From positions 5,881,501 through 5,945,500 of the forward strand of contig NZ_CP034346.1 of NCBI RefSeq assembly GCF_003991425.1: a stretch of 64,000 nucleotides of DNA, written 5' to 3'. Both the position numbers and the translations under genes were made by a program. Source of the stretch: Paenibacillus lutimineralis (GTDB lineage Bacteria; Bacillota; Bacilli; Paenibacillales; Paenibacillaceae). Below, piece after piece: positions 25,113 through 34,699 of the stretch (within the stretch, counting starts at the first letter, position 1; each line of letters starts with the position of its first letter). The notes under the pieces are model-generated. The model had not been told where the DNA came from, did not search any database, and saw only the letters and a list, made by a program, of their open reading frames with translations.

Positions 25113-25300
25113 AAATAAATGCTTAAATACAACTATTTACCTCCAAACAGCTCATAACGAGTGATTTAAGTGCGCATACGCAACTATTTTCTATATTTCC
25201 GTTCTACACCCCACGAATTCGCAGAGATAAGTGCATATATGCAACTATCCAATAGAAATCTTGGCATTAGCCCAAAATAGGTGTATATAAGCACTTATTT
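25113..25300. repeat. Four-unit palindromic intergenic repeat, copy D
   Basis: Units at 25113-25138, 25164-25190, 25225-25250 and 25274-25300; starts 51, 61 and 49 nt apart. Cleanest unit: AAGTGCATATATGCAACTAT with a TGCATATATGCA palindromic core. Same orientation as copy B. Confidence 0.7.
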
Positions 25301-25371
25301 ATCCATCGGGTTACTTACGTGTCATTGCGATGCCACTCATTCGCTCGCAAATATAGAGTTACTTACATAAT

Positions 25372-25409
25372 AAAAAGGTTCAACCCGCCTATATAGTGGA
25401 TTGAACCTT
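25372..25409 (-). terminator. Rho-independent terminator of the 25418 surface-protein gene
   Basis: Minus strand AAGGTTCAA pairs with TTGAACCTT around a roughly 15-nt centre, T-rich tail; it begins 9 nt behind the stop codon. Confidence 0.88.
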
Positions 25410-25417
25410 CCTAAAAC

Positions 25418-28400
25418 TTAACTATTCAACTTATCCAGCACCCGCTTCAGCATCACAGCCGCCTGGGCACGAGTAGCATTGCCTTGCGGCTGGAAGGTGG
25501 TCTGCGTCATCCCTTGGATGATGCCTTCCTGTACAGCCTTGGCGACGGTCTGTTTGTTCTGGATCTTCGTCGCGTCCTTGAACTTCACTAGCGCCTGCGT
25601 TCCAGTATTAGCAACCTCATACCCAGCATACTCCATTGCCCGCACCATCATCAGTGCCATTTGCTCACGAGTAATATTGTTATTCGGCTTGAACGTTCCA
25701 TCAGAGTTCCCGTTGATAATCCCAGCCTTAGCTGCTGCCCCAATGTAAGCTCCTGCCTCCGAGCCCGCGATGACATCCGGGAAGCGGCGGGCACTCGATT
25801 CATCCTTGGTAAGCCCCAGTCCCTTGGCAATGAACATAGCGAATTCCGCACGTGTAATGCTCTTGTCCGGTTCGAAAATAGCGCTGTTATTCGATCGCGG
25901 TCCAACGATTAATTTCCCAGCCAATTCTGAAATATCATTCTTAGCCCAATGCTTGTTAATATCGCTAAAGTAGCTGTAACCCACTATAGGCATAACGACA
26001 GAATTTCCAGTAACTTTTCCGGAAATAACCATGCCGGCTCCTTTATTCATTGCCTTCGATGGGGTATAAACAACCGCTTGCGTATTTGTATCGTATTTGA
26101 CCAGTGATGCTGTACTTAATGGAACTTGTCTTGTAATTTTATAATATAACTTCCCAGTATGAGAAACCTCAGCCACTGTCGTACTTCCCGTCATTCCAGC
26201 CGAAACATACACCTCAACCGGGTTATTTAATTTAGATACGCTTACTCCACTGCTAGAACTTAATGGGGTATTAGTAGTTGAAGTAAGAGCCTCAAGTTGA
26301 ATCGTAAGGTTCACCGAGCCAAAATATCCCGTATTTAGAGTCCTGGAAATATCCGTGAATGGTATTTCCTTCAGTGGCACCTCATACAACACATCCCCAA
26401 ATTTTACACCTAACGAAGTAGTGTTCCCCGAGGTGTATGATTCCATTAAAGGATTTAGTGGTATTGAAACCTTAGCGGCCTTCTGCGTATTTGGAATCTC
26501 AAACACTAGAATCTTCTGGGGCTCATTAATGCCTGACAAGAAGCTTAACGAGCTCTTTAACTTTGCACTATCTAAAGTATACAAAGAGATGGATTGTCCA
26601 TTCTTCGACTTGTCTGAAGAGGTCTGAGCAGCGTTAACAGGGAGCGTATAGCCATTGACTCCAAAGTCATTATTCGCCCACTTCGTAAGATAACTTGGCT
26701 GTCCGCTATCACCAGGCGAAGTTGTGCCATCGGATAAATTCGTTACCGGTAAGTTGGTGTAGCCTTTCATCACATTATTATCATTATCGTATAACAACGT
26801 TCCACTGGATGTATATGTCACTACCACGTTCTGACCAGACTTCACTGAATTATATAACTTGATGGTGACAGCATCACCGCTCACGCTCACAGACTGTATG
26901 CTTTGGCTCAGACCGTCCACCCCGACGTAGAACTGATTTATCGGAAATACTGTGACTGATCTCAAAGTCTTATTATAACTAATCGTGATCGTATCCCCAC
27001 GAACTACAGCGGAACGGATCCCTTCAACCACCACATTGTACTGTACAGGTTCCAAATTGATGTATCCAGCCAGATTACCGTTCAAGTCAGCAATCCCGCC
27101 AATACCAGACACATAGGATACTGTCACATTCTGCCCCTGATTAAAAGAAGAAGCCAAGGTCAGAATCACCTGATTAGACACAATTTCTACATTGGTTACA
27201 TATACAGGCGAGTTGTTAACAAGTACAGAGAACTGACTTTTCATTGGGATATTCGTTGTTTTCAAAGCTTCGTTATAGGACAGAACAATCTTATTGCTTG
27301 AACCTTCTGCACTTGTAAACTCCGGCGGCTTCGTATCATACGTATTGCGAACAAAATAATCCTCAAAGGATGGGATATTCTGTCCACGATAATCTTGAAG
27401 CGGATAAGAACCAGGGTAGTAGGAGACTTTTACATTATCTCCGTTAGATACAGAACTAGTTAGGTAGAGCGTAACCGAAGAACCGCTTTGATTAATGCGA
27501 TCTATCCCTCTGGAATACCCATCTACTGTTACACGGAACTGCTCGTAGGCATAGGTTGAGACGCTCTTCAAGGTATCGCTAAAATAAAGAGTCAGCGTAC
27601 TTCCTGATACAGAGCCCTCTCTTGGTTTCGGCAGTACAGAGTCAATTCCATTCGTTACATCCTTACCAGAAAAAGATGCAGCTACATTCCTGGATAAATC
27701 CTGAATCGGTCTTACTCCGTTGGAGGTGTATCCGACCCGTACATTTTGCCCTACGGCAACCCCCGTCTCCAAAGTAACATATACACTCTCTCCAGAAATA
27801 TAAGCATTGCTGATGCGACGCGTCTCTCCGTTTACGGTTACTGAAAAACTGGAAGTCAGTAGGTTTATGGATGAATCGAGCGTTTTATTGTATAACAGCC
27901 GAATCATCGAATTCGTATACATCGTTGCACTTTGCAATACTGGCGCAGTCTTATCTTTTGTCCCCGTTTGGAATGTCCAGCTTGATGAGCCGTTTATCCC
28001 ATTGAAAACTGCCCCCGTAACGGCATCCGCTACAGCACCTGAGGCAATATCGATATAATAGGTTGCACCATCTCTTAAATTAGCGTTTGGAGTAATGTAC
28101 AGCTTATTACTAGATGGTGTTACCTTTGCAGCTACAGATGTATTTGAGCCTTGCATTTTCAAAGTTACCTTTGACGCATCTAGTAATGTAATATTGCGGT
28201 TAAATGTAGCTGTCATATTGCTTGAGACCGATACATTCGTGCTGCGATCGCTTGGACTTAAACTGTTTATAGATAAAGTACCTGATGCAGCCGTTGCAGT
28301 CGTAAAGGACCACGATGACAAGGGAGGTGTATCGTTGCCATCAGCATCTTTAAAGGCTCCCTGTGGTACGTTCACCGTGTAACTCGTATTGTAGCTTAAT

Positions 28401-29353
28401 TCTGGCCAATTAATCGCTATATTCGTTGTCCCTCCGCCCGTTACATTAGAAGAGGTGACATCGATCTCTGTCTTTCCAATCTTGGACTCAATCGTTATCT
28501 TTCCAGTATTTGGATATACTGGACGAGTGAAATTCAATTGCCCCTTCGTCTTAATATCAACTCCGCCAACGCCATTCTTCGGCACCATAGCATTAGAGTC
28601 CCACCCTACTACTGAACCCTTTACATTGAAGTACCAGTCCTGTGCATTGTCAATTCCGGCGAAATATTGATCATCGCTATCTTTATACGCATTCTTATCG
28701 ATCAATATATAATAACGTTCTCCTGGAATGAGCCGATCTACTGTCCAGGATTCCTTTGTATCACCTGCAGCTTTAGGAGTAAATTTAACAGATTCATTCG
28801 TGGATGCCCGAACCAACGACACATTGCCGCCGCCAGCCCAGACAGGCTTATTAAACGTCAAACTGATTTCCTGTGAGGTCCCTGGTATCGTAGTACCCTT
28901 TGCAGGAATTAATTGATCATTAATACTAACGGGTGGTTTACTGTTTGGATCACTTATTGTTGTGAAAGTCAGATTAATCGCTTCTGATTTCACGCTTTCT
29001 TTTGCAGCATCTACAAAAGCACCTTCATTTCCAACCACGCTATAAGTAGTGTTGTATTCTAAATCAGAAGGAAGACTTACTTCCATCGATCTAATGACAT
29101 ACCCCTGGGAAATAATCTTCTTCTCTGCAACCAAATTCCCATTATTGAATACTTGGATCGAGCCATCCCCCTCTCGGACATCACGATCAAAGGACAGCTT
29201 GATGGATTTAACTCCAACTGGAACCCCTTTTTCCCCATTAGCAGGAGTCACCGCTACTTTAAACGAAGTTTCTTCCGCTGCCGATGCAATCATCCCAAGC
29301 ACCATATTCAGTACCAGAATAGCAGCTAGCATTACTGATAATCTTTTTCTCAC
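25418..29353 (-). CDS. Large exported protein with Ig-like/SwmB repeats and three C-terminal SLH domains
   Basis: About 1311 residues. Start taken at the GTG at 29353, 8 nt behind AGGAAGG; the longer frame has no ribosome binding site. The signal peptide is LSVMLAAILVLNMVLGMIASAA. Three Big_5-like domains follow, then about four SwmB-type repeats of about 100 residues, recognisable by LYFSDTLKSV, LSYNEALKT, ISYNKTLRSV and VTVDG/VGVDG. Three C-terminal SLH domains carry ITRAEFAMF, ITREQMALM and ATRAQAAVM; they bind the pyruvylated wall polymer made by csaB and its neighbours. An adhesin, enzyme scaffold or accessory S-layer role is possible. Followed by a terminator. Confidence 0.88.
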   Translation of the reverse strand: MRKRLSVMLAAILVLNMVLGMIASAAEETSFKVAVTPANGEKGVPVGVKSIKLSFDRDVREGDGSIQVFNNGNLVAEKKIISQGYVIRSMEVSLPSDLEYNTTYSVVGNEGAFVDAAKESVKSEAINLTFTTISDPNSKPPVSINDQLIPAKGTTIPGTSQEISLTFNKPVWAGGGNVSLVRASTNESVKFTPKAAGDTKESWTVDRLIPGERYYILIDKNAYKDSDDQYFAGIDNAQDWYFNVKGSVVGWDSNAMVPKNGVGGVDIKTKGQLNFTRPVYPNTGKITIESKIGKTEIDVTSSNVTGGGTTNIAINWPELSYNTSYTVNVPQGAFKDADGNDTPPLSSWSFTTATAASGTLSINSLSPSDRSTNVSVSSNMTATFNRNITLLDASKVTLKMQGSNTSVAAKVTPSSNKLYITPNANLRDGATYYIDIASGAVADAVTGAVFNGINGSSSWTFQTGTKDKTAPVLQSATMYTNSMIRLLYNKTLDSSINLLTSSFSVTVNGETRRISNAYISGESVYVTLETGVAVGQNVRVGYTSNGVRPIQDLSRNVAASFSGKDVTNGIDSVLPKPREGSVSGSTLTLYFSDTLKSVSTYAYEQFRVTVDGYSRGIDRINQSGSSVTLYLTSSVSNGDNVKVSYYPGSYPLQDYRGQNIPSFEDYFVRNTYDTKPPEFTSAEGSSNKIVLSYNEALKTTNIPMKSQFSVLVNNSPVYVTNVEIVSNQVILTLASSFNQGQNVTVSYVSGIGGIADLNGNLAGYINLEPVQYNVVVEGIRSAVVRGDTITISYNKTLRSVTVFPINQFYVGVDGLSQSIQSVSVSGDAVTIKLYNSVKSGQNVVVTYTSSGTLLYDNDNNVMKGYTNLPVTNLSDGTTSPGDSGQPSYLTKWANNDFGVNGYTLPVNAAQTSSDKSKNGQSISLYTLDSAKLKSSLSFLSGINEPQKILVFEIPNTQKAAKVSIPLNPLMESYTSGNTTSLGVKFGDVLYEVPLKEIPFTDISRTLNTGYFGSVNLTIQLEALTSTTNTPLSSSSGVSVSKLNNPVEVYVSAGMTGSTTVAEVSHTGKLYYKITRQVPLSTASLVKYDTNTQAVVYTPSKAMNKGAGMVISGKVTGNSVVMPIVGYSYFSDINKHWAKNDISELAGKLIVGPRSNNSAIFEPDKSITRAEFAMFIAKGLGLTKDESSARRFPDVIAGSEAGAYIGAAAKAGIINGNSDGTFKPNNNITREQMALMMVRAMEYAGYEVANTGTQALVKFKDATKIQNKQTVAKAVQEGIIQGMTQTTFQPQGNATRAQAAVMLKRVLDKLNS

Positions 29354-29533
29354 TCTAGCAACCTTCCTCTCTCTATCTTTATGTAAAAAATGCCACACGG
29401 CAATGATACGCATACTTACTATTATTAACGGCAAAAAGCAATGCCGAGTTTAGAAAATATGCAAAATAAAACGGATACCCACTCCCTAATAGAAATGAAT
29501 ATCCGCATATTATGTGATGTACAAAAATATAAA

Positions 29534-30736
29534 TTAAAACCCAGCTTGCTCTTTCAGAACCACTGCCTTATCGAGACGCTCCCAAGGCAAGTCCACATCT
29601 GTACGGCCAAAATGTCCGTAAGCAGCTGTCTGACGATAAATCGGACGGCGTAGATCCAGCATGCGAATAATACCAGCTGGACGAAGATCAAAATTGTTGC
29701 GTACAAGCTCAACCAGCTTCTCTTCTGGAACTCTGCCTGTACCGTAAGTATCCACATTAATGGATACCGGACTAGCAACGCCGATTGCATAAGCTAGTTG
29801 AATTTCTACCTTATCAGCCAAACCTGCAGCTACGAGGTTCTTCGCTACATAACGTGCTGCATACGCGGCAGAACGGTCAACCTTCGTCGGATCCTTACCG
29901 GAGAAGGCACCGCCGCCATGACGAGCATATCCGCCATAGGTATCAACGATAATCTTACGTCCTGTAAGACCTGCGTCCCCTTGCGGCCCACCAATAACAA
30001 AGCGGCCAGTCGGGTTAATATAGTACTTAGTCTCTCCATCAAGCAATTCTGCAGGAACTACTGGAAGAATAACTTGTTCTTTAATATCATGTTGAATCTG
30101 TTCCAATGTAATATCTTCAGCATGCTGAGTGGATACTACAATCGTATCGACGCGCTTCGGCTTGCCATCGACGTATTCGATCGTAACCTGAGTCTTGCCG
30201 TCAGGGCGAAGATAATCCAGTGTACCATCTTTACGAACCTCGGAGAGACGGCGGGCAATACGATGGGAAAGTGCAATCGGAAGCGGCATTAATTCAGGCG
30301 TCTCATTCGTCGCAAAACCGAACATTAAGCCTTGGTCGCCTGCACCAATGTTTTCCGTCTCCTTATCCATTTGTGTCGGATCACGATGCTCCAGCGCCGC
30401 GTTGACCCCTTGAGCGATATCCGCAGATTGCTCATTCAAGGATGTCAGCACCGCACAGGTATTATAGTCAAAGCCGTACTTGGCCCGTGTATAACCAATT
30501 TCTTTAATCGTATTGCGTACGATTGAAGGGATATCTACATATTCCGATTTCGTGCTGATCTCACCGATTACAAGTACAAGACCTGTAGCAACGGATACTT
30601 CACAGGCTACCCGTGCATTTGGATCATTCGCCAGGAATGCATCAAGAACCGCATCGGATATCTGGTCACAAATTTTATCCGGATGCCCTTCGGTTACGGA
30701 CTCGGATGTGAATAAATGTCGCCCTTGAATGGACAT
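29534..30736 (-). CDS. metK: S-adenosylmethionine synthetase
   Basis: About 400 residues, full length. Motifs: [20 protein letters not shown] at the N terminus, [12 protein letters not shown] for ATP and [14 protein letters not shown] plus [19 protein letters not shown] for substrate binding. Makes SAM from methionine and ATP. Start at 30736 with GGGAGG 8 nt upstream. In the leader I see no S-box (SAM-I) core, although metK of Bacillus subtilis has one. A weak hairpin (CGGATA/TATCCG, T-rich tail) behind the gene at about 29475-29505 may terminate it. Confidence 0.97.
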   Translation of the reverse strand: MSIQGRHLFTSESVTEGHPDKICDQISDAVLDAFLANDPNARVACEVSVATGLVLVIGEISTKSEYVDIPSIVRNTIKEIGYTRAKYGFDYNTCAVLTSLNEQSADIAQGVNAALEHRDPTQMDKETENIGAGDQGLMFGFATNETPELMPLPIALSHRIARRLSEVRKDGTLDYLRPDGKTQVTIEYVDGKPKRVDTIVVSTQHAEDITLEQIQHDIKEQVILPVVPAELLDGETKYYINPTGRFVIGGPQGDAGLTGRKIIVDTYGGYARHGGGAFSGKDPTKVDRSAAYAARYVAKNLVAAGLADKVEIQLAYAIGVASPVSINVDTYGTGRVPEEKLVELVRNNFDLRPAGIIRMLDLRRPIYRQTAAYGHFGRTDVDLPWERLDKAVVLKEQAGF

Positions 30737-30829
30737 TAAATCAACCTCCCCATATGGATAGTATGGCATTCAGTACTATATATTAGTACCGAAAAACGAG
30801 GAGTCAGGCACAGACAGAACCTAAAAATC

Positions 30830-30862
30830 AAAAAATGAACCTTTTCCTGAGCGGAAAAGGTT
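30830..30862 (-). terminator. Rho-independent terminator of the SASP gene
   Basis: AACCTTTTCC, loop GCTCA, GGAAAAGGTT, then CATTTTTT on the minus strand. Confidence 0.9.
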
Positions 30863-30941
30863 GATTTGACAATCCTCAAATGTCATATTAGCGTATTTAG
30901 AAGTTCATGTCAAAATAAAATGGGACAATTCCTAATGGATC

Positions 30942-31211
30942 TTATAAGGAAAAGTTCCGTTCTGCCTGGGCTACAAGCCGCTTGGTGATCTCTCCACCTA
31001 CGGATCCGGCTTCACGTGAAGTCAAATGTCCCCAGTAGCTTCCATTTGACGAGCCGCCTAAAGCTCCCAGCTCACCGGCAAATTCAGTATCTGCGCCTCC
31101 TGCACCGCCTGAGCTACCCACAGGTAACCCAAACTCTGCAGCGATTTCATATTTCCATTGGTTCAACACTTCCCGGCTCTCCGGTACGATCTTACGGTTG
31201 CTTCTTGCCAT
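30942..31211 (-). CDS. Alpha/beta-type small acid-soluble spore protein
   Basis: About 89 residues starting MARSNRKIVPESREVL, with KYEIAAEFGLP in the middle and HLTSREAGSVGGEITKRLV at the C terminus. The last two are the conserved SASP segments; EFGLP lies close to the germination protease site (the family has E-FG/E-LG here). A Gly/Ser-rich insert of about 25 residues separates the conserved blocks. Coats spore DNA into the A-like form. GGAGGTG lies before the ATG at 31211; expression is probably by sigma-G (CATACTA at 31248). Confidence 0.92.
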   Translation of the reverse strand: MARSNRKIVPESREVLNQWKYEIAAEFGLPVGSSGGAGGADTEFAGELGALGGSSNGSYWGHLTSREAGSVGGEITKRLVAQAERNFSL

Positions 31212-31225
31212 AATTTTACACACCT

Positions 31226-31254
31226 CCTGATTATTGTGGATCAGGAATAGTATG
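31226..31254 (-). promoter_or_regulatory. Sigma-G-like -10 element and leader hairpin of the SASP gene
   Basis: CATACTA at 31248-31254 matches the sigma-G -10 consensus exactly, but the -35 is weak. Between it and the start codon CCTGAT pairs with ATCAGG (31226-31245) and reaches into the AGGAGG ribosome binding site. Confidence 0.45.
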
Positions 31255-31304
31255 TGTCCGGCACCTTACGCTAACCGTATTAATGTTTGTTACTTATGGA
31301 AGTA

Positions 31305-31865
31305 TTACTTAATTTGATATCCTCCACGAACCATTACCGTTAAATTATGTGTATTCCCTTCTTGTACCTGAATACCTCGGCCTGCTTTAGGAAATGATAA
31401 CAAATGATTATTTGTAACTGCGCCGCCGTTAGAAATATCTATTCCATCCGTCAAATCGGCAACACCATTTTTATCTTCACTATAAATCGCTGCTTTACCA
31501 GCACGAACGACGAATTCCGTCCCTGCCGAAGCGATCAGAACTTGTCCGGGCTTCACATCGACAATCTTCACCTCATCCGCGGAAGATGAAGAAGAGCCAC
31601 TATTTCCACCTTCCGCTGGCGTAGACGGCTTAGAAGGCTCTGTAGGCGTTGTAGGAGCCGTTGGCGTAGTCGAGCCTCCACCTCCACCTTTCAGAGCTTG
31701 CTGTATAGCTTGATCCACATAACTTTTTGTCACAACTGGGTCATCCGAGGTGCCTGGTTGATTCGTCACACCTGCCCCCTCTGCCTGTGAATTCATCAAC
31801 GACCCTGCCCATACACTTCCGCCAATCAATACAACCGCGGCAGTCACTTTCCATGCTGTCTTCAT
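31305..31865 (-). CDS. Exported protein of unknown function with Gly/Ser/Pro/Thr linker
   Basis: About 186 residues. Signal peptide or N-terminal anchor VTAAVVLIGGSVWAGSL, then TKSYVDQAIQQAL, a Gly-rich and Thr/Pro-rich spacer (residues 60-95), and a compact C-terminal domain with DVKPGQVLIASAGTEFVVRA, ADLTDGIDIS and LLSFPKAGRGIQV. I cannot name the domain; its beta-rich pattern looks like a small binding module. GAGGAGG precedes the ATG. Lies between the surface-protein genes and may belong to the cell envelope. Confidence 0.7.
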   Translation of the reverse strand: MKTAWKVTAAVVLIGGSVWAGSLMNSQAEGAGVTNQPGTSDDPVVTKSYVDQAIQQALKGGGGGSTTPTAPTTPTEPSKPSTPAEGGNSGSSSSSADEVKIVDVKPGQVLIASAGTEFVVRAGKAAIYSEDKNGVADLTDGIDISNGGAVTNNHLLSFPKAGRGIQVQEGNTHNLTVMVRGGYQIK

Positions 31866-31921
31866 CATGTTCCTCCTCTATAAATCTATTACTTCTAATG
31901 ATAGTGGTTTTGATAGATTGG

Positions 31922-31962
31922 AACAAGCAAAAATCCCCGAGATGGGGATTTTATGCTTGTTT
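31922..31962. terminator. Long hairpin terminator (possibly bidirectional) behind the 31971 gene
   Basis: AACAAGCA plus AAAATCCCC pairs with GGGGATTTT plus TGCTTGTT around GAGAT, with a single A bulge. Minus-strand reading gives GGGGATTTTTG after the stem. Confidence 0.85.
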
Positions 31963-31970
31963 CAATTTAA

Positions 31971-34499
31971 TTAATTATTAAGATCAGTATTTACATAATA
32001 AGCTGCTTGTGATGCGATTTTGGTCTTTTCTCCTCCATAGGAATCATAAATCGAGAATTGGAATCCACCTGTCCTAGAAGTAGCAAATATCGGATCGTTA
32101 ATCACATAAGAGAAACTTTGATAACTACCAACCACAATGTCTTTCTCAATTGTTATTTCCTTCTCAAATCTAGCCCCACTGGAATCCACAACCTCAAATA
32201 TGAATTTATGTTGGAATTCACCTATATCAAAGGTTAGATCACGTTTCAAGTCATATTTCATTTTAATTTCAAGCCCTGAGGAATTCGTACGTCCTTCTAT
32301 AGAAGGAATATTAATAGTATAAGGGAATAATTCAACATCTTTTAAAGTACTCTTAATATCCCGGCTATCCAGGTTCAATTCCATAGCGGATGCATTAACA
32401 TATCCTGTAGGTTTCCCTTCAGGCTCAGTAAATTTATTTTCCGTAATACTCTCACCCACAACCAGATTCCAATTAGAAACCGTTGTTCCTTTTGGTACCT
32501 TAGATGAGAATGTAACAATACTTGCTCCTTGAGGACCAACAGCAGTCTTCACCTGATTTACATCAGCCTTATAGTATTGGCCATCTTCGGTTTGGAAATA
32601 GCCAGTAAGTTGTGAGAGATTATTCTGCTTATTCTCTAAGTTTCTCATAATGACCTCTGAATAAATTATGTCATTCGTCGTGCCCTTATAGAGGTATGTT
32701 TTACGAGTCTGAAGATCGGCCTTTTTACCTACTGTATTCAAATTATTGTAGGTTCCTTCAGGTACCTTATTGATTTCAGTTGTTTTACCAAAATTCGAGA
32801 ACATGATCCAATTACTTGTCTTATCTGTTCCTGTTTTCTGAAGTAACTGTATCTGCAATTGCGAATATTTTAAACTTGATGGAACATTTGATACGACATA
32901 TACACTTGTTTTCTCACCAACACCGAGAATTTGTGTAGTGTTACTGTTTACTAATTGAACTGTGTTACTTAGTGTCGTCTGATCCATCTTATAAGCCCCT
33001 ACGAAGTCAGGAAGTTTAGCTGCCTTTGTGCCTTTATTAACTATAGTAATTTTAGTCGACAGTATGTTTCCGTCACCCCATGGAAGTTTTTGTATACTAT
33101 CCAATGTTACACCGTATGTCCCATCATTATTTTTTACAACTCGCTCTTTACCTAATGAATAGTGCATATCAGTGTATTCAGGCAAGCTATAAGCAGCAAT
33201 TGGGTAACTAATGCTAGCCGCTGGTGGTGTTTGTCCACCTTCTGATCCAGAAGAGCCTGTTGCTGTTTTTAGAATAAGATCAATATCTTCAGCATTTACT
33301 ATTACCGGAATCACTCCGTCAATAGAAATAATTTGTTCTTCATCTGGCTCTAATGACATCCCGTCCAGACCACTCGCAGTTAATGGATATAACTTATTCC
33401 CAACCTGAATATCAAATCCATAATTTGGGACTGTGACTGTTTTGTCTCCTTTATTTTTTATAGCAAACTGAACGGATAACTCACTGCTTCCGAAACCTTG
33501 ATTTCTGGAAATGCTATCGATTCTAGTTGTTATGCTATTATTATCTACCTTGAGGATTCTTTCTTTATTCACAGCAGTCTTGGATGACTGTCCTTGCTTA
33601 GTTCCTAAACTTAATGACGCTACTGGCATTTCGCCTTTAACTGCTTCATCATTTTGAACCATAATAAGCGTTAAATTATTTAGGTTTACTTTTTTGGGTA
33701 TTTTCGCTATAAGATTTAGAGTTTTGCTTTCCTGAGGTAAAATTTGGTAATTTGAGCTTGCAGAATCTGCGGTCAATGCAAAGGCTGTTCCACTACTCGT
33801 TTGGACCACGTATTTAAAGTTCGGGTTTTCTAAGGTCTTTGCTCCAGAATTCTGTAAATATAGAGATACATTCACATAATTATAATCCCCTAAACCTAAT
33901 ACGTTAACTGAGTTTACCTTCGCTTTAAGTACATAATCATTCAGAAGTAGCTTCTGCGTTGTATTCACAGGTGTAGCTACTGAATAATTCGATGGGATAT
34001 TAATGCTTCCCAAAATTTTCTCATAACCCGATACACCAAAATCCCATTTGATGATTTGGAAGTTTAGATCACTATATTTCAGATTCTTAGCAATCTTAGT
34101 CGTATATGTAACGCTAACAGAAGATCCAGGAACTACTTTTTTCTTGTCTTTATCTGCCCCTACAGCGGTTACACTATACACTGTTCCAGACTTGGTCTTT
34201 ACCTTAGTCCAGTAATCGATCAAAGACAATGTCTTACTATCATTATTATTGTAGGTCAACGTATATGTTAATACGCTTCCATCATCTTGAGATAGAATAT
34301 TAACATTGCTCAACTTCACCGTACTCTTATTAGTTATCTTTACGGCCTTTAAATCATTCAATGTCTTCACAGTTTGCTTCTGCGTCTTTGTCGTCGTGGG
34401 TTGGTTTTTAACTGCTGCTGCGTCAACATCACCTACAAATCCTTGACCAAGCAAAGTAGCCACAGCTATCGACGCGACAATCGTTTTAGCTTTACTCAA
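31971..34499 (-). CDS. Large exported repeat protein of unknown function
   Basis: 842 residues. Signal peptide (TIVASIAVATLLGQGFVGDV, cleavage near DAAA), then Thr/Lys-rich linker and four or five beta-rich modules of about 130 residues. Each module has a start like VNSVNVLGLGDYNYVNVSLY or IDSISRNQGFGSSELSVQF and an NKG or NSG turn, reminiscent of DUF4352-like extracellular domains. No SLH domain, sortase motif or lipobox is seen, so it is probably released or bound by another surface protein. It lies between the SLH proteins and has a promoter with a palindromic -10 region. Confidence 0.75.
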   Translation of the reverse strand: MSKAKTIVASIAVATLLGQGFVGDVDAAAVKNQPTTTKTQKQTVKTLNDLKAVKITNKSTVKLSNVNILSQDDGSVLTYTLTYNNNDSKTLSLIDYWTKVKTKSGTVYSVTAVGADKDKKKVVPGSSVSVTYTTKIAKNLKYSDLNFQIIKWDFGVSGYEKILGSINIPSNYSVATPVNTTQKLLLNDYVLKAKVNSVNVLGLGDYNYVNVSLYLQNSGAKTLENPNFKYVVQTSSGTAFALTADSASSNYQILPQESKTLNLIAKIPKKVNLNNLTLIMVQNDEAVKGEMPVASLSLGTKQGQSSKTAVNKERILKVDNNSITTRIDSISRNQGFGSSELSVQFAIKNKGDKTVTVPNYGFDIQVGNKLYPLTASGLDGMSLEPDEEQIISIDGVIPVIVNAEDIDLILKTATGSSGSEGGQTPPAASISYPIAAYSLPEYTDMHYSLGKERVVKNNDGTYGVTLDSIQKLPWGDGNILSTKITIVNKGTKAAKLPDFVGAYKMDQTTLSNTVQLVNSNTTQILGVGEKTSVYVVSNVPSSLKYSQLQIQLLQKTGTDKTSNWIMFSNFGKTTEINKVPEGTYNNLNTVGKKADLQTRKTYLYKGTTNDIIYSEVIMRNLENKQNNLSQLTGYFQTEDGQYYKADVNQVKTAVGPQGASIVTFSSKVPKGTTVSNWNLVVGESITENKFTEPEGKPTGYVNASAMELNLDSRDIKSTLKDVELFPYTINIPSIEGRTNSSGLEIKMKYDLKRDLTFDIGEFQHKFIFEVVDSSGARFEKEITIEKDIVVGSYQSFSYVINDPIFATSRTGGFQFSIYDSYGGEKTKIASQAAYYVNTDLNN

Positions 34500-34525
34500 G
34501 TTTAAACCTCCTATATAAAAAATGT

Positions 34526-34564
34526 CGTATATATTATATACGCATGAAAATAGAAAAAGTTCAA
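34526..34564 (-). promoter_or_regulatory. Promoter of the 842-residue protein gene with 17-nt palindrome over the -10
   Basis: TTGAAC, 18 nt, TATATA (or 20 nt to TATAAT). The -10 lies inside the perfect palindrome CGTATATA-A-TATATACG at 34526-34542, which could be an operator or a 5'-end RNA hairpin. Confidence 0.5.
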
Positions 34565-34657
34565 AAAGATTATGAATTAAGAATGAATTACATGTTTTTC
34601 TTCAATATAGGTAACATCTTAAATCGACTTAAATATATTTCTAGTTCATAGTCCATT

Positions 34658-34685
34658 AAAAAAAGCGAGCCCTTAGGCTCGCTTT
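34658..34685 (-). terminator. Rho-independent terminator of the S-layer gene
   Basis: AAAGCGAGCC, TAAG, GGCTCGCTTT followed by T residues; starts 15 nt behind the stop codon. Confidence 0.92.
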
Positions 34686-34699
34686 CCTTAGAAAATTAA

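Noticed and set aside
25113..25300. CRISPR-like appearance of regularly spaced repeats
   Set aside because: Units are degenerate, only four per cluster, spaced 46-61 nt apart, and no cas genes are near; they are short palindromes, not direct repeats.
30737..30941. S-box (SAM-I) riboswitch before metK
   Set aside because: The region holds the SASP terminator and a short leader only; the conserved S-box core sequences are not seen.
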